DNA of 15,937 nucleotides from Bacteroidota bacterium (lineage in GTDB: Bacteria; Bacteroidota; Bacteroidia; Chitinophagales; Chitinophagaceae). The stretch lies in the NCBI GenBank assembly GCA_025361325.1, contig JANYAL010000367.1, positions 1-15,937 on the forward strand, written 5' to 3'. Under the pieces are notes generated by a model. The model was given only the letters and a program-made list of their open reading frames with translations, had not been told where the DNA came from and did no database searches. Positions 1 through 7,411 of this stretch are shown in pieces (the first letter of the stretch is position 1; each line of letters starts with the position of its first letter). The translations under genes were made by a program, and so were the position numbers.

Positions 1-1104
1 GAGCAGGTACAGCGTAGCGGCCCACATAATGCCAACCACTGCAGCGTTTATTCCCTCCAGTGATCTATACACCACCACGAATTTCTTCAGGATCTGCCAA
101 ACCGGGAAAAAGAACAGTACCAGCAGGGCGCTGGGCAGGAAAATGGCAACGGAACCGATCATGCAACCCATCAACTGGGCCATTTTTCCGTTATCCTTCA
201 GTGCCAAGCCACCCGTATAGGCCGCAATGGAAAACACGGGTCCGGGTATGGCCCGTACCATGCCGGCGCCGGTGAGCAGCTCATCCCGTTCAATACGTAT
301 CATACCGGGATTTCTTTTCTGTACCTGCGGCGACGTGGGCCTGGCCACATACTGGTCGAGCATCAGCGGAATCAGTACATCCCCGCCCCCGAAAACAAAG
401 CTTCCGAAGCGGTAAAAGTTCTCGAACAGGTTATAGGCCTTCCGGTTCTCCCACTGCTGCTTCCGGGCTGTTTCGCTCAAAATACCGGCTACGATAAAAA
501 CAAGCACAAAGAGCCAGATATTCGTCCAGCGTATATGCCTTGGCTTTACCACTTCCTTTTCCGGTATGCGCCTGCTGCTGAAATTGGTGGCCACACCGCC
601 CATTACAATGAACAGGGGAAATACCAGGGGGGATCTGAAGAGGAGGAATGTGGCACCCAGTGTCACCAGCATGATACCCACGGTGATCAGGTTGTTTACC
701 GATATCTTGAAAGCTCTGAACGCAGCATAGGCTAAAAAACCGATGGCCATGGGCTGGATGAACTGGAAGATGCTGGTGTTGAGGTTATCCTTACCGATAC
801 CACTTACCAGGAAGGAAAGTCCGCCCATAAGGGTGCAGGCGGGCAGTATCCAGATGATGAGGGTTAGCACGGCCAGGGTAACCCCACCGCGTTTATAACC
901 GATGAGGGTGATGGTTTGCGTGGAGGAGGCACCAGGGATAAGCTGGCAGAAGGATATATATTCCATCAGCTCTTCCCGGGTCACATCCTTTCTCCGGTCC
1001 ACAAAGGTCTTCATCATCATCCCCATGTGGCCCTGGGGTCCGCCAAAGGCGGTAATACTATGCAGGAATACCGCTTTCAGGTAGTTTATGTGTCGGAGCA
1101 ACAT
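1..1104 (-). CDS. chrA: Chromate transporter, ChrA/CHR family (3' end cut by window)
   Basis: Integral membrane protein of the CHR family (PF02417). Characterised members export chromate; for many homologues the natural ion is unknown. The reading frame is open from the ATG at 1104 to the window edge (368 residues seen, against about 390-400 for full two-domain members), so only a short C-terminal piece is missing. The first CHR domain shows [12 protein letters not shown] near residues 19-30 and [12 protein letters not shown] near 53-64. The second repeats the pattern with [16 protein letters not shown] around residue 230-245 and a [14 protein letters not shown] segment soon after. Between and after these are long hydrophobic stretches. 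The start was chosen because an in-frame stop lies 16 codons upstream with no other ATG between. The gene diverges from the hydrolase gene to its right. No regulator or second chromate gene is visible, so a role in chromate resistance is inference. Confidence 0.92.
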   Translation of the reverse strand, partial: MLLRHINYLKAVFLHSITAFGGPQGHMGMMMKTFVDRRKDVTREELMEYISFCQLIPGASSTQTITLIGYKRGGVTLAVLTLIIWILPACTLMGGLSFLVSGIGKDNLNTSIFQFIQPMAIGFLAYAAFRAFKISVNNLITVGIMLVTLGATFLLFRSPLVFPLFIVMGGVATNFSSRRIPEKEVVKPRHIRWTNIWLFVLVFIVAGILSETARKQQWENRKAYNLFENFYRFGSFVFGGGDVLIPLMLDQYVARPTSPQVQKRNPGMIRIERDELLTGAGMVRAIPGPVFSIAAYTGGLALKDNGKMAQLMGCMIGSVAIFLPSALLVLFFFPVWQILKKFVVVYRSLEGINAAVVGIMWAATLYLL

Positions 1105-1295
1105 GTTATACGTCAGTACCCATCCAGGGATTAATAAGTTACTGTTTTATCATTTCTTTATATAAAAAGCGGGAACATATTGGGCATGCATTAAAATTAT
1201 ATGTCTAAATTACCGCCTGGCACACAGGTGATCCTATGCCTGTTATACTGTTACAGGATCTGATGTTTGAAACCCTTAAAAACAAGACATCCCGG
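1105..1295. promoter_or_regulatory. Divergent intergenic region between chrA and the DUF3089 gene
   Basis: About 190 bp between two divergent genes. On the plus strand a near-match to the Bacteroidota -7 element, GATGTTTG (one mismatch to TAnnTTTG), sits at 1262-1269, which would put transcription start near 1274 and favour translation from the ATG at 1296. An inverted repeat with arms GATCCT and AGGATC surrounds 1230-1261. No clear -7 element was found for chrA. Confidence 0.3.
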
Positions 1296-2363
1296 ATGAA
1301 AAGACATGGAACCCTGGCAATTTATAACACTAATATACTTTGCTTTTTACTCTTTATTCCTATAATATTTACAGCATCCTGTAGCCAGCGGGATTATTCA
1401 TACCTGCCTGCTTACCATTTTAAAAGTGCAACGGAAAGTCCTGATTATGCGAACCTCGATTACTGGGCAGCGCATCCCTGGAAAAAAGACCCGTCTGACA
1501 GTGTTCCAAAACCCCTGCTTCGGGGCTATATAAAAGATTCGGTTGCTGATGTTTTCTTTATTCACCCCACCACCCTTACCGCCCTCAGCGATCAGCGTTG
1601 GAACGCACCGATAGATGATGCTGAGATAAATGCCAAAACGGATTATACCACCATATTATACCAGGCCAGTGTATTCAATGAAAAATGCAGGGTCTTTGCC
1701 CCACGCTACCGTCAGGCGCATATACGCTCCTTTTTTGTGCCCGATTCGGTATCCCGCAAGTATTTCGACCTGGCCTATGAAGATATCCGGAACGCCTTTA
1801 TCTATTACCTTGAGCATTACAACCAGGGCCGCCCCATCATCCTGGCATCGCACAGCCAGGGAACCGTACACGCGGCCAGGTTATTGAAAGAATTTTTTGA
1901 AGAAAAAGCCCTGCAGAAAAAACTGGTCTGCGCCTACCTGGTCGGTATGCCCGTTCCGGAGAAATATTTCAAGGCAATTAAACCCTGTGATGACTCCCTC
2001 GCTACCGGATGTTTTGTAAGCTGGCGCAGTTTTAAAAAGGGATATGAAGGGCCACAGATCGTTAGAAAGGAGGCTTACCGAATCGTGGTGATCAATCCGC
2101 TTACCTGGACAAGAGACAACACCTATTATCCTTCCTCCCTTAATAAAGGGGGTATTCTCTATAATTTTAATAAGATCATACCGGCCACAGTAAGCGCTGG
2201 TATCCACCGCAATATTTTATGGACCAGCAAACCGAATATCTTCGGCAAGCTATTCTTTATAAAAAGGAATTATCACGTGGGTGATATCAACCTGTTTTAT
2301 ATGAACATCCGGGAAAATACAGCAACACGCATCGGGGCATTTAATAAAATGCATGAACATTAG
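1296..2363 (+). CDS. Lipoprotein alpha/beta hydrolase, DUF3089 family
   Basis: Predicted exported lipoprotein of 355 residues with a serine-hydrolase fold, matching the DUF3089 family (PF11288) by overall pattern. From the ATG at 1296 there is a basic start (MKRHG), a hydrophobic core and a lipobox ending TASC, with the lipidated cysteine at residue 29. The nucleophile motif ASHSQGT places the likely catalytic serine at residue 187. A C-terminal [11 protein letters not shown] segment with His327 is the likely catalytic histidine, as in this family. The preceding acid is not certain. Two in-frame upstream ATGs (1263, 1236) are possible; 1263 has an AGGA a few bases before it, but both give a poorer signal peptide. 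Substrate is unknown; esterase or lipase-like activity is inference. Its stop codon interlocks with that of nadA, with no terminator between them. Confidence 0.85.
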   Translation: MKRHGTLAIYNTNILCFLLFIPIIFTASCSQRDYSYLPAYHFKSATESPDYANLDYWAAHPWKKDPSDSVPKPLLRGYIKDSVADVFFIHPTTLTALSDQRWNAPIDDAEINAKTDYTTILYQASVFNEKCRVFAPRYRQAHIRSFFVPDSVSRKYFDLAYEDIRNAFIYYLEHYNQGRPIILASHSQGTVHAARLLKEFFEEKALQKKLVCAYLVGMPVPEKYFKAIKPCDDSLATGCFVSWRSFKKGYEGPQIVRKEAYRIVVINPLTWTRDNTYYPSSLNKGGILYNFNKIIPATVSAGIHRNILWTSKPNIFGKLFFIKRNYHVGDINLFYMNIRENTATRIGAFNKMHEH

Positions 2364-3364
2364 AGCTTGTTGGCTGCACTGATCTCCAGCATCCTGTCGA
2401 TCGGCTTCTTTGCTGCCAGCCTCAGGTCTTCCTCCAGGATGATCTCGGGTAACTCGTACTTCATGCAGAGGTACAGTTTTTCGAGGGTATTGAGTTTCAT
2501 GTGCGGGCAATCATTACAGGCACAGTTGTTATCAGGTGGTGCCGGGATGAAGGACTTACCCGGGCTGTTCTTTTGCATCTGGTGAAGGATACCCGTCTCG
2601 GTGACAACAATGAATTCCTGTGCCGGATCCCTTTCGGTGAATTTTAATAATCCTGTTGTACTTCCTATAAAATCAGCGATGGCCAGCACCGGGGCCTCGC
2701 ATTCCGGGTGTGCTATGATCTTCGCCCCGGGATGCCGGATCTTTAAACGGGTTATCTTTTCGAGGCTGAATATTTCATGTACCATGCAGGCTCCGTTCCA
2801 TAATTTCATATTCCGGCCGGTTATTTTATTGATATAAGCCCCCAGGTTCCTGTCGGGTGCAAAGATGATGGGTTGGTCGGCGGGCAGGCTTTCAACGATC
2901 TGACGGGCATTGGAGGAGGTACAGATGATATCGCTTAATGCCTTGATACCTGCAGAACAGTTGATATAGGTGATGACCTGATAGTCGGGGTGTTTATCCC
3001 TGAACAGCTTAAAGAGGGCAGGCGGTGCGGAATCACTCAGAGAACAACCTGCTTTAAGATCGGGTAATACCACTTTTTTGGAAGGATTCAGGATCTTGGC
3101 GGTCTCGGCCATGAAGTGAACACCTGCAAAAACGATCATATCGGCTTTTGTTTGCTGGGCCTGCTGGGCCAGGCCCAGGCTGTCGCCGATGAAATCAGCT
3201 ACATCCTGAATATCGGGTTCCTGGTAATAATGCGCCAGGATCACGGCATTCTTTTCTTTCTTGAGTTTCTCTATCGCTGCAAAAAGGTCAAGACCCGGGT
3301 TGATCGGTATATCCAGGAAACCCCGGTGTTCCAGTATATAATTTGCCTTGTTAATATCTGACAT
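2360..3364 (-). CDS. nadA: Quinolinate synthase NadA
   Basis: Cytoplasmic [4Fe-4S] enzyme that condenses iminoaspartate with dihydroxyacetone phosphate to quinolinate in de novo NAD synthesis. The 334 residues are full length for the family. Visible signatures are the [20 protein letters not shown] segment (residues 44-63), [10 protein letters not shown] with Cys107, NGACMVHE with Cys193, the HPEC segment (219-222), and a C-terminal CACNDCPHM in which Cys286 is the likely third cluster ligand and Cys281/Cys283 are extra nearby cysteines. NadB (the iminoaspartate supplier) and NadC are not in the window, so nadA stands alone here. The gene ends inside the last four bases of the convergent hydrolase gene. 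Its start codon lies at the edge of a 24-bp near-palindrome, which suggests control at this point. Confidence 0.97.
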   Translation of the reverse strand: MSDINKANYILEHRGFLDIPINPGLDLFAAIEKLKKEKNAVILAHYYQEPDIQDVADFIGDSLGLAQQAQQTKADMIVFAGVHFMAETAKILNPSKKVVLPDLKAGCSLSDSAPPALFKLFRDKHPDYQVITYINCSAGIKALSDIICTSSNARQIVESLPADQPIIFAPDRNLGAYINKITGRNMKLWNGACMVHEIFSLEKITRLKIRHPGAKIIAHPECEAPVLAIADFIGSTTGLLKFTERDPAQEFIVVTETGILHQMQKNSPGKSFIPAPPDNNCACNDCPHMKLNTLEKLYLCMKYELPEIILEEDLRLAAKKPIDRMLEISAANKL

Positions 3365-3386
3365 AGTATGTATTAATAAATACTAT
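3363..3386. promoter_or_regulatory. Near-perfect 24-bp palindrome over the nadA start codon
   Basis: Arms ATAGTAT (3363-3369) and ATACTAT (3380-3386) flank an AT-rich centre that is also symmetric apart from one mismatched pair (3370 against 3379). The left end includes two bases of the nadA start codon (minus strand, 3362-3364). It could be an operator for a dimeric repressor or an mRNA hairpin that hides the start codon. GTAT/ATAC half-sites recall repressors of NAD genes such as NrtR, but I cannot confirm a match. Confidence 0.45.
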
Positions 3387-3498
3387 TTATATAATCACCT
3401 ACTACTACTATGGGTGTTGATATGTGTAAAGAATATATTTTAGTATTGATGTAAAATTAAAACCTTTAGTTTATGAACGCTCATCCACAGGTAATTAA

Positions 3499-3516
3499 CA
3501 TTTAAATATTTAAATG
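3499..3516. repeat. 18-bp perfect AT-rich palindrome
   Basis: CATTTAAATATTTAAATG reads identically on both strands. It lies 9 bp to the right of a DnaA-box-like site (3481-3489) in the long gene-free region. It may be a binding site for a dimeric protein or part of an origin; nothing in the sequence decides. Confidence 0.8.
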
Positions 3517-3891
3517 GTTGCGCAGGATACATCGTCTGTTACCCGCTTTTATAAAAACATTCAAAATTTATGAACAAAGGTTGATAAGAAATGGGGTGTA
3601 AAATAAAAACAGGTTATCGTAACCATCAGGTGTGAATACAGTATGCATAAACATGCTTTTGATAACATGATATTGAACCCTATAACCGGTACATTAAAAC
3701 TTCACCCAAATTATGCATGACTGGTGCTGGCTGAAAACGGGCTTATCAACAGTAAAGGTTGTTTATCAACATCAGTATGTTCAAAACCTGTATTTGTGGC
3801 TGCAGTAAGATATCAGGATAAAATATACAGATAATATAATATAAATTAAGGTTCTTTCTTTATTACTGCTGCCAATTAATAGCTGTAAAGC

Positions 3892-3932
3892 CCTATTTTT
3901 AGACATTCTTACCTATTTTTACCCTATTTTTG
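3892..3932 (+). promoter_or_regulatory. Promoter of the ppiD-like gene with phased CCTATTTTT repeats
   Basis: CCTATTTTT occurs three times, at 3892, 3912 and 3923. The last copy contains TATTTTTG (3925-3932), an exact fit to the Bacteroidota -7 element TAnnTTTG. Transcription would start near 3938, giving a leader of about 20 bases before the ATG at 3957. No good -33 TTTG is seen. The other two copies sit on the same helix face, about 20 and 11 bp apart. Confidence 0.55.
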
Positions 3933-3956
3933 CCCTCCATTTTAATTTAGTCTTTT

Positions 3957-6089
3957 ATGCAAATCATTCAGGGAATTCGTGATAAAGGTGCAGCAATTGT
4001 AATTGGGGTCATTGCACTCAGTTTGATAGGATTTATTCTGATGGATGCCAAGCAGGGATCCAGCAGGATGTTCAGTTCCGGTTCTTCCACCATCGGTAAG
4101 GTGAACGGAAGCGCTATCGATCAGGCGGAGTTTAATAAGAAAGTTAAGGACGCCGAGGACCAGGAAGAGCAAAGGTCCGGAAAAAAATCAACGGTTACCG
4201 CAGCTGCGGAGATACGCGAGCGCATATGGAACCAGATGGTAGCAGAAAAGGTATTTTATGCTGAAGCGGATAAACTGGGTATCGATTTCACCGCAAAGGA
4301 ATTATCTGTTGTCCTGTCCAGCAACGATCCTTCGAATCCCCTGATGCAGGAGCAGGGGATGGTAGATCCGGCAACCGGAAAACTGGATGAGAATAAACTG
4401 AGGGATGCAATAAACACCATTAAGAAGGCAAAAGGGGAACAGTACGATATGATCAATGGCCGCATCGTGGAGCCTCAAAAACTAACGAGCATCTCCACAA
4501 AGTATTTTTCGCTCCTGAATGCAGCAGCCTATTATCCCGCCTGGATGAAGCAAAAGGATTCCATCAATAATAAAAGTTTTGCTGTTATATCTTATGTGGC
4601 AGTGCCTTATAATGTTATCAGCGACAGCACCCTGAAAGTGAGTGATGACGAGATATCACAGTATGTATCCAAACACAAGGATCTTTTTAAACAGGAAGAA
4701 GGGAGGATGATTTCCTATGTTGCCTTCAGCCAGTTGCCCAGCCCGGAGGACAGCGACAGGACATTGAAAGCAACCATTGCCCTGAAAAGCGGTTTTGAAA
4801 CAGAAACAAACGTCCGGAACTTCCTAGCAAGGAACACTTCTATAATAGATTTCGACAGTAACTATCTGCCAAAATCAAAGGTACAGTCAGGCAGGATAGA
4901 TTCTATTTCCACCTTAGCCGTGGGTGGTGTCTTCGGACCCTATGTGGATAAAGGGAGTTATGTGTTGGCGAAACTGTTGGGTGTAAAAACCTTACCCGAC
5001 AGTGTAAAGGCAAGGCATATTCTTATTGCCACCGTAAACAGCCAGACCGGGCAGCCGATTCTGGCAGACAGCACCGCGAAAAAGCAGGCCGACAGTATTT
5101 ATGCCGCCATTAACACTGGGGCAGATTATGCAGCACTTGCATTGAAGTATTCTGCCGACGGAAGCAAGGACAAGGGCGGAGACCTGGGAACATTTGGATA
5201 TGGTGCCATGGTACCTGAGTTCAACGATTTCTGCTTTAATAAACCCACCGGATCAAGGGGTGTTGTAAAAACACAGTTTGGGTATCATATCATAGATATC
5301 CTTTCGCAGAAAGGCAGTGGCCCGGCATATAAGGTAGCTTTTATGGCCAAGGAAATATTGGCCAGCGAGGCAACGATCAATAAAGCCAGTATAGACGCAA
5401 CAAAACTATCAGCGGAAAAAGACGTAAAAAGCTTTGACGCCTATATTCAGAAGAATGGCCTTAAGAAGGTCAGTGCTCCCGCCATGGTAAAAGAGAACGA
5501 CGCTACAATTGGAACATTGCAGGAAGCAAGACAACTGGTACGCTGGGTGTTTGATGCCAAACAGGGAGATATCAGCGACCCGCAAAGTATTGGAGACCAG
5601 TTTGTGGTTGCCGTGGTGGATAAGATCATGAGTGAGGGTACCATGGATGTGCAGACGGCAAGACCCCTGGCAGAAAAATCAATCCGGGAAGAAAAGAAGG
5701 CAGACATGATCCTGAAAAAACTGGGCAACAACCCCACACCGGAAAGTACAGCCAGCTTATATGGAAAAGAGGTTTTGACCGCAGGCGCAGACTCTTCCAT
5801 AACATTCAACACCAAGATCATAAACAATATCGGCGACGAACCTAAACTGGTGGGTGCGGTCTTTAATAAAGATAACCAGTTGAAGGTATCTCCCCCCATA
5901 ATTGGCAAGACCGGAGTTTACCTGGTAAAGGTGAACAGCAGCGGCACCAAGGGAGATGATAAACCGGAACAGGCAGCCCAGAAACTGAGCCAGCGGATCG
6001 ATGAATTGCGCAACCAGACCGCGGTGAACTGGTTCGAAGGGTTGAAGAAGCAAGCTACCATCAAGGACTACCGCAGTAAATTTTATTGA
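3957..6089 (+). CDS. ppiD: PpiD-like peptidyl-prolyl isomerase (SurA N-terminal and parvulin domains)
   Basis: Inner-membrane-anchored periplasmic foldase of 710 residues, in the size range of Bacteroidota PpiD-like proteins. A single transmembrane helix (about residues 12-29, between a short basic N-terminus and MDAKQG) anchors it. A SurA/PpiD-type chaperone region follows (about 45-250, including IGKVNGSAIDQAEFNKKV). The parvulin domain covers about 349-450, shown by VKARHIL (350-356), GGDLGTFGYGAMVPEF (407-422) and FGYHII (441-446). The C-terminal third has no motif I recognise and may contain a degenerate second isomerase-like domain. It probably assists folding of outer-membrane proteins leaving the Sec translocon; this is inferred from the family. 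It has its own promoter (-7 box 3925-3932) and its own terminator (6101-6136), so it is probably transcribed alone. Confidence 0.9.
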   Translation: MQIIQGIRDKGAAIVIGVIALSLIGFILMDAKQGSSRMFSSGSSTIGKVNGSAIDQAEFNKKVKDAEDQEEQRSGKKSTVTAAAEIRERIWNQMVAEKVFYAEADKLGIDFTAKELSVVLSSNDPSNPLMQEQGMVDPATGKLDENKLRDAINTIKKAKGEQYDMINGRIVEPQKLTSISTKYFSLLNAAAYYPAWMKQKDSINNKSFAVISYVAVPYNVISDSTLKVSDDEISQYVSKHKDLFKQEEGRMISYVAFSQLPSPEDSDRTLKATIALKSGFETETNVRNFLARNTSIIDFDSNYLPKSKVQSGRIDSISTLAVGGVFGPYVDKGSYVLAKLLGVKTLPDSVKARHILIATVNSQTGQPILADSTAKKQADSIYAAINTGADYAALALKYSADGSKDKGGDLGTFGYGAMVPEFNDFCFNKPTGSRGVVKTQFGYHIIDILSQKGSGPAYKVAFMAKEILASEATINKASIDATKLSAEKDVKSFDAYIQKNGLKKVSAPAMVKENDATIGTLQEARQLVRWVFDAKQGDISDPQSIGDQFVVAVVDKIMSEGTMDVQTARPLAEKSIREEKKADMILKKLGNNPTPESTASLYGKEVLTAGADSSITFNTKIINNIGDEPKLVGAVFNKDNQLKVSPPIIGKTGVYLVKVNSSGTKGDDKPEQAAQKLSQRIDELRNQTAVNWFEGLKKQATIKDYRSKFY

Positions 6090-6100
6090 TAACGCATCAT

Positions 6101-6136
6101 TTCAGGGGCTGTTGAAAAACAACCCCTGAACTTTTT
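6101..6136 (+). terminator. Rho-independent terminator after the ppiD-like gene
   Basis: Arms TTCAGGG (6101-6107) and CCCTGAA (6124-6130) plus inner arms GTTG (6111-6114) and CAAC (6120-6123) form a stem with a three-base bulge and an AAAAA loop, followed by CTTTTT (6131-6136). It starts 11 bp past the stop codon. Confidence 0.85.
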
Positions 6137-6185
6137 CCCCTGTTCTATCCACCCATACCCGGTAAGGTCTTTCCCCCTTTTGTTT

Positions 6186-6193
6186 TAACTTTG
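6186..6193 (+). promoter_or_regulatory. -7 element directly before the DUF2480 start
   Basis: TAACTTTG is an exact TAnnTTTG match, with only four bases (CCAC) between it and the ATG at 6198. Transcription would start on or next to the start codon, so the mRNA should be leaderless or nearly so. No convincing -33 TTTG is visible at the usual distance. Confidence 0.55.
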
Positions 6194-6197
6194 CCAC

Positions 6198-6713
6198 ATG
6201 AACGATGCTTTCGTAAATAAAGTTTCAGAAAGCGGACTGATCACACTTGACCTGGAGGAGTATTATCCCAGGGGCGATACCGCTGTATTTGATATGAAGG
6301 ACCACCTTTTTATGGGACTGATCATCAGGGAAAAGGAATTCAGGGAATCTTTAAAACAACTCGATCTTACCCCCTATACGGGTAAAAATGTGGCCATTAC
6401 CTGTTCAGCAGACGCCACCATACCCATGTGGGCATATATGCTTGTGGCCAGTTACCTGGAACCTGTGGCCCGGCAGGTGATATTTGGCGATACCGGATTC
6501 CTGCACCGGACCTTATTCTTACAGAACCTCTCAAAGATCAACCCGGCAGATTATGCCGATAAAAGAGTGGTGATCAAGGGATGTGGTGAACTGCCGATAT
6601 CCGAGACAGCCTATGTGGCTGTAACAGCCTTATTGAGGCCGGTGGCAAAAAGCATCATGTACGGTGAACCCTGCAGTACGGTACCCATATACAAAAGACC
6701 CAAGGAGAATTAA
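6198..6713 (+). CDS. DUF2480 family protein
   Basis: Cytoplasmic protein of 171 residues matching the Bacteroidota family DUF2480 (PF10652), whose function is unknown. Recognisable conserved stretches are LITLDLEEYYP (14-24), VFDMKDHLFMGLIIREKEFR (30-49), the ITCSADATIPMWAYML region (67-82), VVIKGCGELPI (124-134) and SIMYGEPCSTVPIYKR (152-167). Cys69, Cys129 and Cys159 lie in these blocks and are candidates for a metal or Fe-S role. From memory, DUF2480 genes in this phylum often lie near suf (Fe-S assembly) genes, but none is present here; it stands alone between two terminators. The start is fixed by a -7 promoter element four bases upstream. Confidence 0.88.
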   Translation: MNDAFVNKVSESGLITLDLEEYYPRGDTAVFDMKDHLFMGLIIREKEFRESLKQLDLTPYTGKNVAITCSADATIPMWAYMLVASYLEPVARQVIFGDTGFLHRTLFLQNLSKINPADYADKRVVIKGCGELPISETAYVAVTALLRPVAKSIMYGEPCSTVPIYKRPKEN

Positions 6714-6755
6714 AGAACTCTGTTTATTCCGTCAGTCCGGGCAGCAATAAATAAA

Positions 6756-6795
6756 AAATGATCAATAAGGAAAAGACTTCCCTTATTGATCATTT
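6756..6795. terminator. Bidirectional terminator between DUF2480 and the DUF4440-like gene
   Basis: A perfect 15-bp stem (6756-6770 with 6781-6795, arm AAATGATCAATAAGG) with a 10-base loop. An A run lies on the left and a T-rich stretch on the right, so it can work for both converging genes. Confidence 0.88.
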
Positions 6796-6832
6796 ACTTT
6801 TAAACAGGGTCTGTTGTTGTGAAATTCAGATA

Positions 6833-7345
6833 TTATTTCTTCTCAGCTGGTACAGCCGGAGGAGTCGTATCGCTGTTCCATACATCACGGTGCATCTTCC
6901 AGGTACTGTTGACTTTTTTCCAAACCACGATGAACTTGCCTTTTTCCAGCGAAACGTCCTTGTCGGCCATCACGTCGTACTTACCGACCTCGCTTGCCGT
7001 GCTGTCATTGCCATATACTTCCTCTGTGGTGATCTTGATGTTCCTGATACCCATTTTTACAGCCCCGTTAAAGAAACCGTTGATGGCCTGTGTTCCGCAC
7101 ATCTTTGGCATGTTCGGAGGGAAGATGCAGGCATCAGCTGTATAACAGCTCACGAATTTGACGGAATCGCCGGTGGCAAAACATTCCCCATAGGCCTTGT
7201 TGCTGGCAGCAATGGAAGCCTTTACGGAATCGAGGTTGAAAGCCGGGGAAGATACCGACTTCCCCCCCTCGTTCGTACAGGAAGAGAGCATGGCGCCGAT
7301 AGTGATACACCCAAGCATGGTAACAGTCAGAAAGATCTTTTTCAT
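6833..7345 (-). CDS. SnoaL/DUF4440-like (NTF2 fold) lipoprotein
   Basis: Predicted lipoprotein of 170 residues. A signal peptide (MKKIFLTVTMLGCITIGAM) leads to the lipobox LSSC with the lipidated cysteine at residue 23. The mature part looks like a compact NTF2-fold domain of the SnoaL/DUF4440 group: an N-terminal helix region (DSVKASIAASNKAYGECFATGD), the segment FVSCYTADACIFPPNMP, GTQAINGFFNGAVKMGIRNIKI, and a C-terminal sheet with GKFIVVWKKVNSTWKMHRDVWNSD. Such domains bind small ligands or act as esterase/isomerase-like enzymes; the ligand here cannot be told. The frame is open 17 codons further upstream, but only the start at 7345 begins a signal peptide. It lies 66 bp downstream of the helicase gene on the same strand, with a possible promoter of its own at 7366-7373 (TATATTGC). 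Confidence 0.85.
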   Translation of the reverse strand: MKKIFLTVTMLGCITIGAMLSSCTNEGGKSVSSPAFNLDSVKASIAASNKAYGECFATGDSVKFVSCYTADACIFPPNMPKMCGTQAINGFFNGAVKMGIRNIKITTEEVYGNDSTASEVGKYDVMADKDVSLEKGKFIVVWKKVNSTWKMHRDVWNSDTTPPAVPAEKK

Positions 7346-7365
7346 ATTAGTTGTTTTGTTTGGTC

Positions 7366-7373
7366 GCAATATA
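7366..7373 (-). promoter_or_regulatory. Possible -7 element of the DUF4440-like gene
   Basis: On the minus strand TATATTGC, an imperfect version of TAnnTTTG, lies about 20 bases before the ATG at 7345. A TTGC about 19 bp further upstream could serve as the -33 element. Weak evidence, as both boxes deviate from consensus. Confidence 0.3.
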
Positions 7374-7411
7374 AGTCTTATACGAGTACGGTGCAACAGG
7401 AATACAGGGCC

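Larger units (their letters stand above)
3365..3956. other. Gene-free AT-rich region with DnaA-box-like cluster (possible oriC)
   Basis: No coding region is supported in these 592 bp. Eight 9-mers match TTATCAACA, or TTATnCACA, with at most one mismatch: 3415-3423 (-), 3481-3489 (+, TCATCCACA), 3568-3576 (+), 3579-3587 (-), 3631-3639 (-), 3657-3665 (-), and two exact TTATCAACA copies at 3743-3751 and 3763-3771 (+), exactly 20 bp apart. AT-rich stretches lie at 3365-3395 and 3817-3850 and could serve as an unwinding element. There is also an 18-bp palindrome (3499-3516) and an inverted repeat GGTTA-TCG-TAACC (3612-3624). This combination is typical of replication origins, but TTATCAACA is not the textbook box, there is no dnaA gene here, and I cannot compute GC skew. 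Confidence 0.35.

Noticed and set aside
3612..3624. GGTTA-TCG-TAACC as a recombination or integration site
   Set aside because: Too short, with no second copy nearby and no integrase or mobile gene in the window.
5447..5908. A 153-codon minus-strand open frame within the ppiD-like gene
   Set aside because: It is opposite a full-length conserved protein and shows no motif of its own.
6198..6713. SufE-like Fe-S assembly protein
   Set aside because: The sequence blocks fit DUF2480 instead; the SufE active-site cysteine context is not seen.
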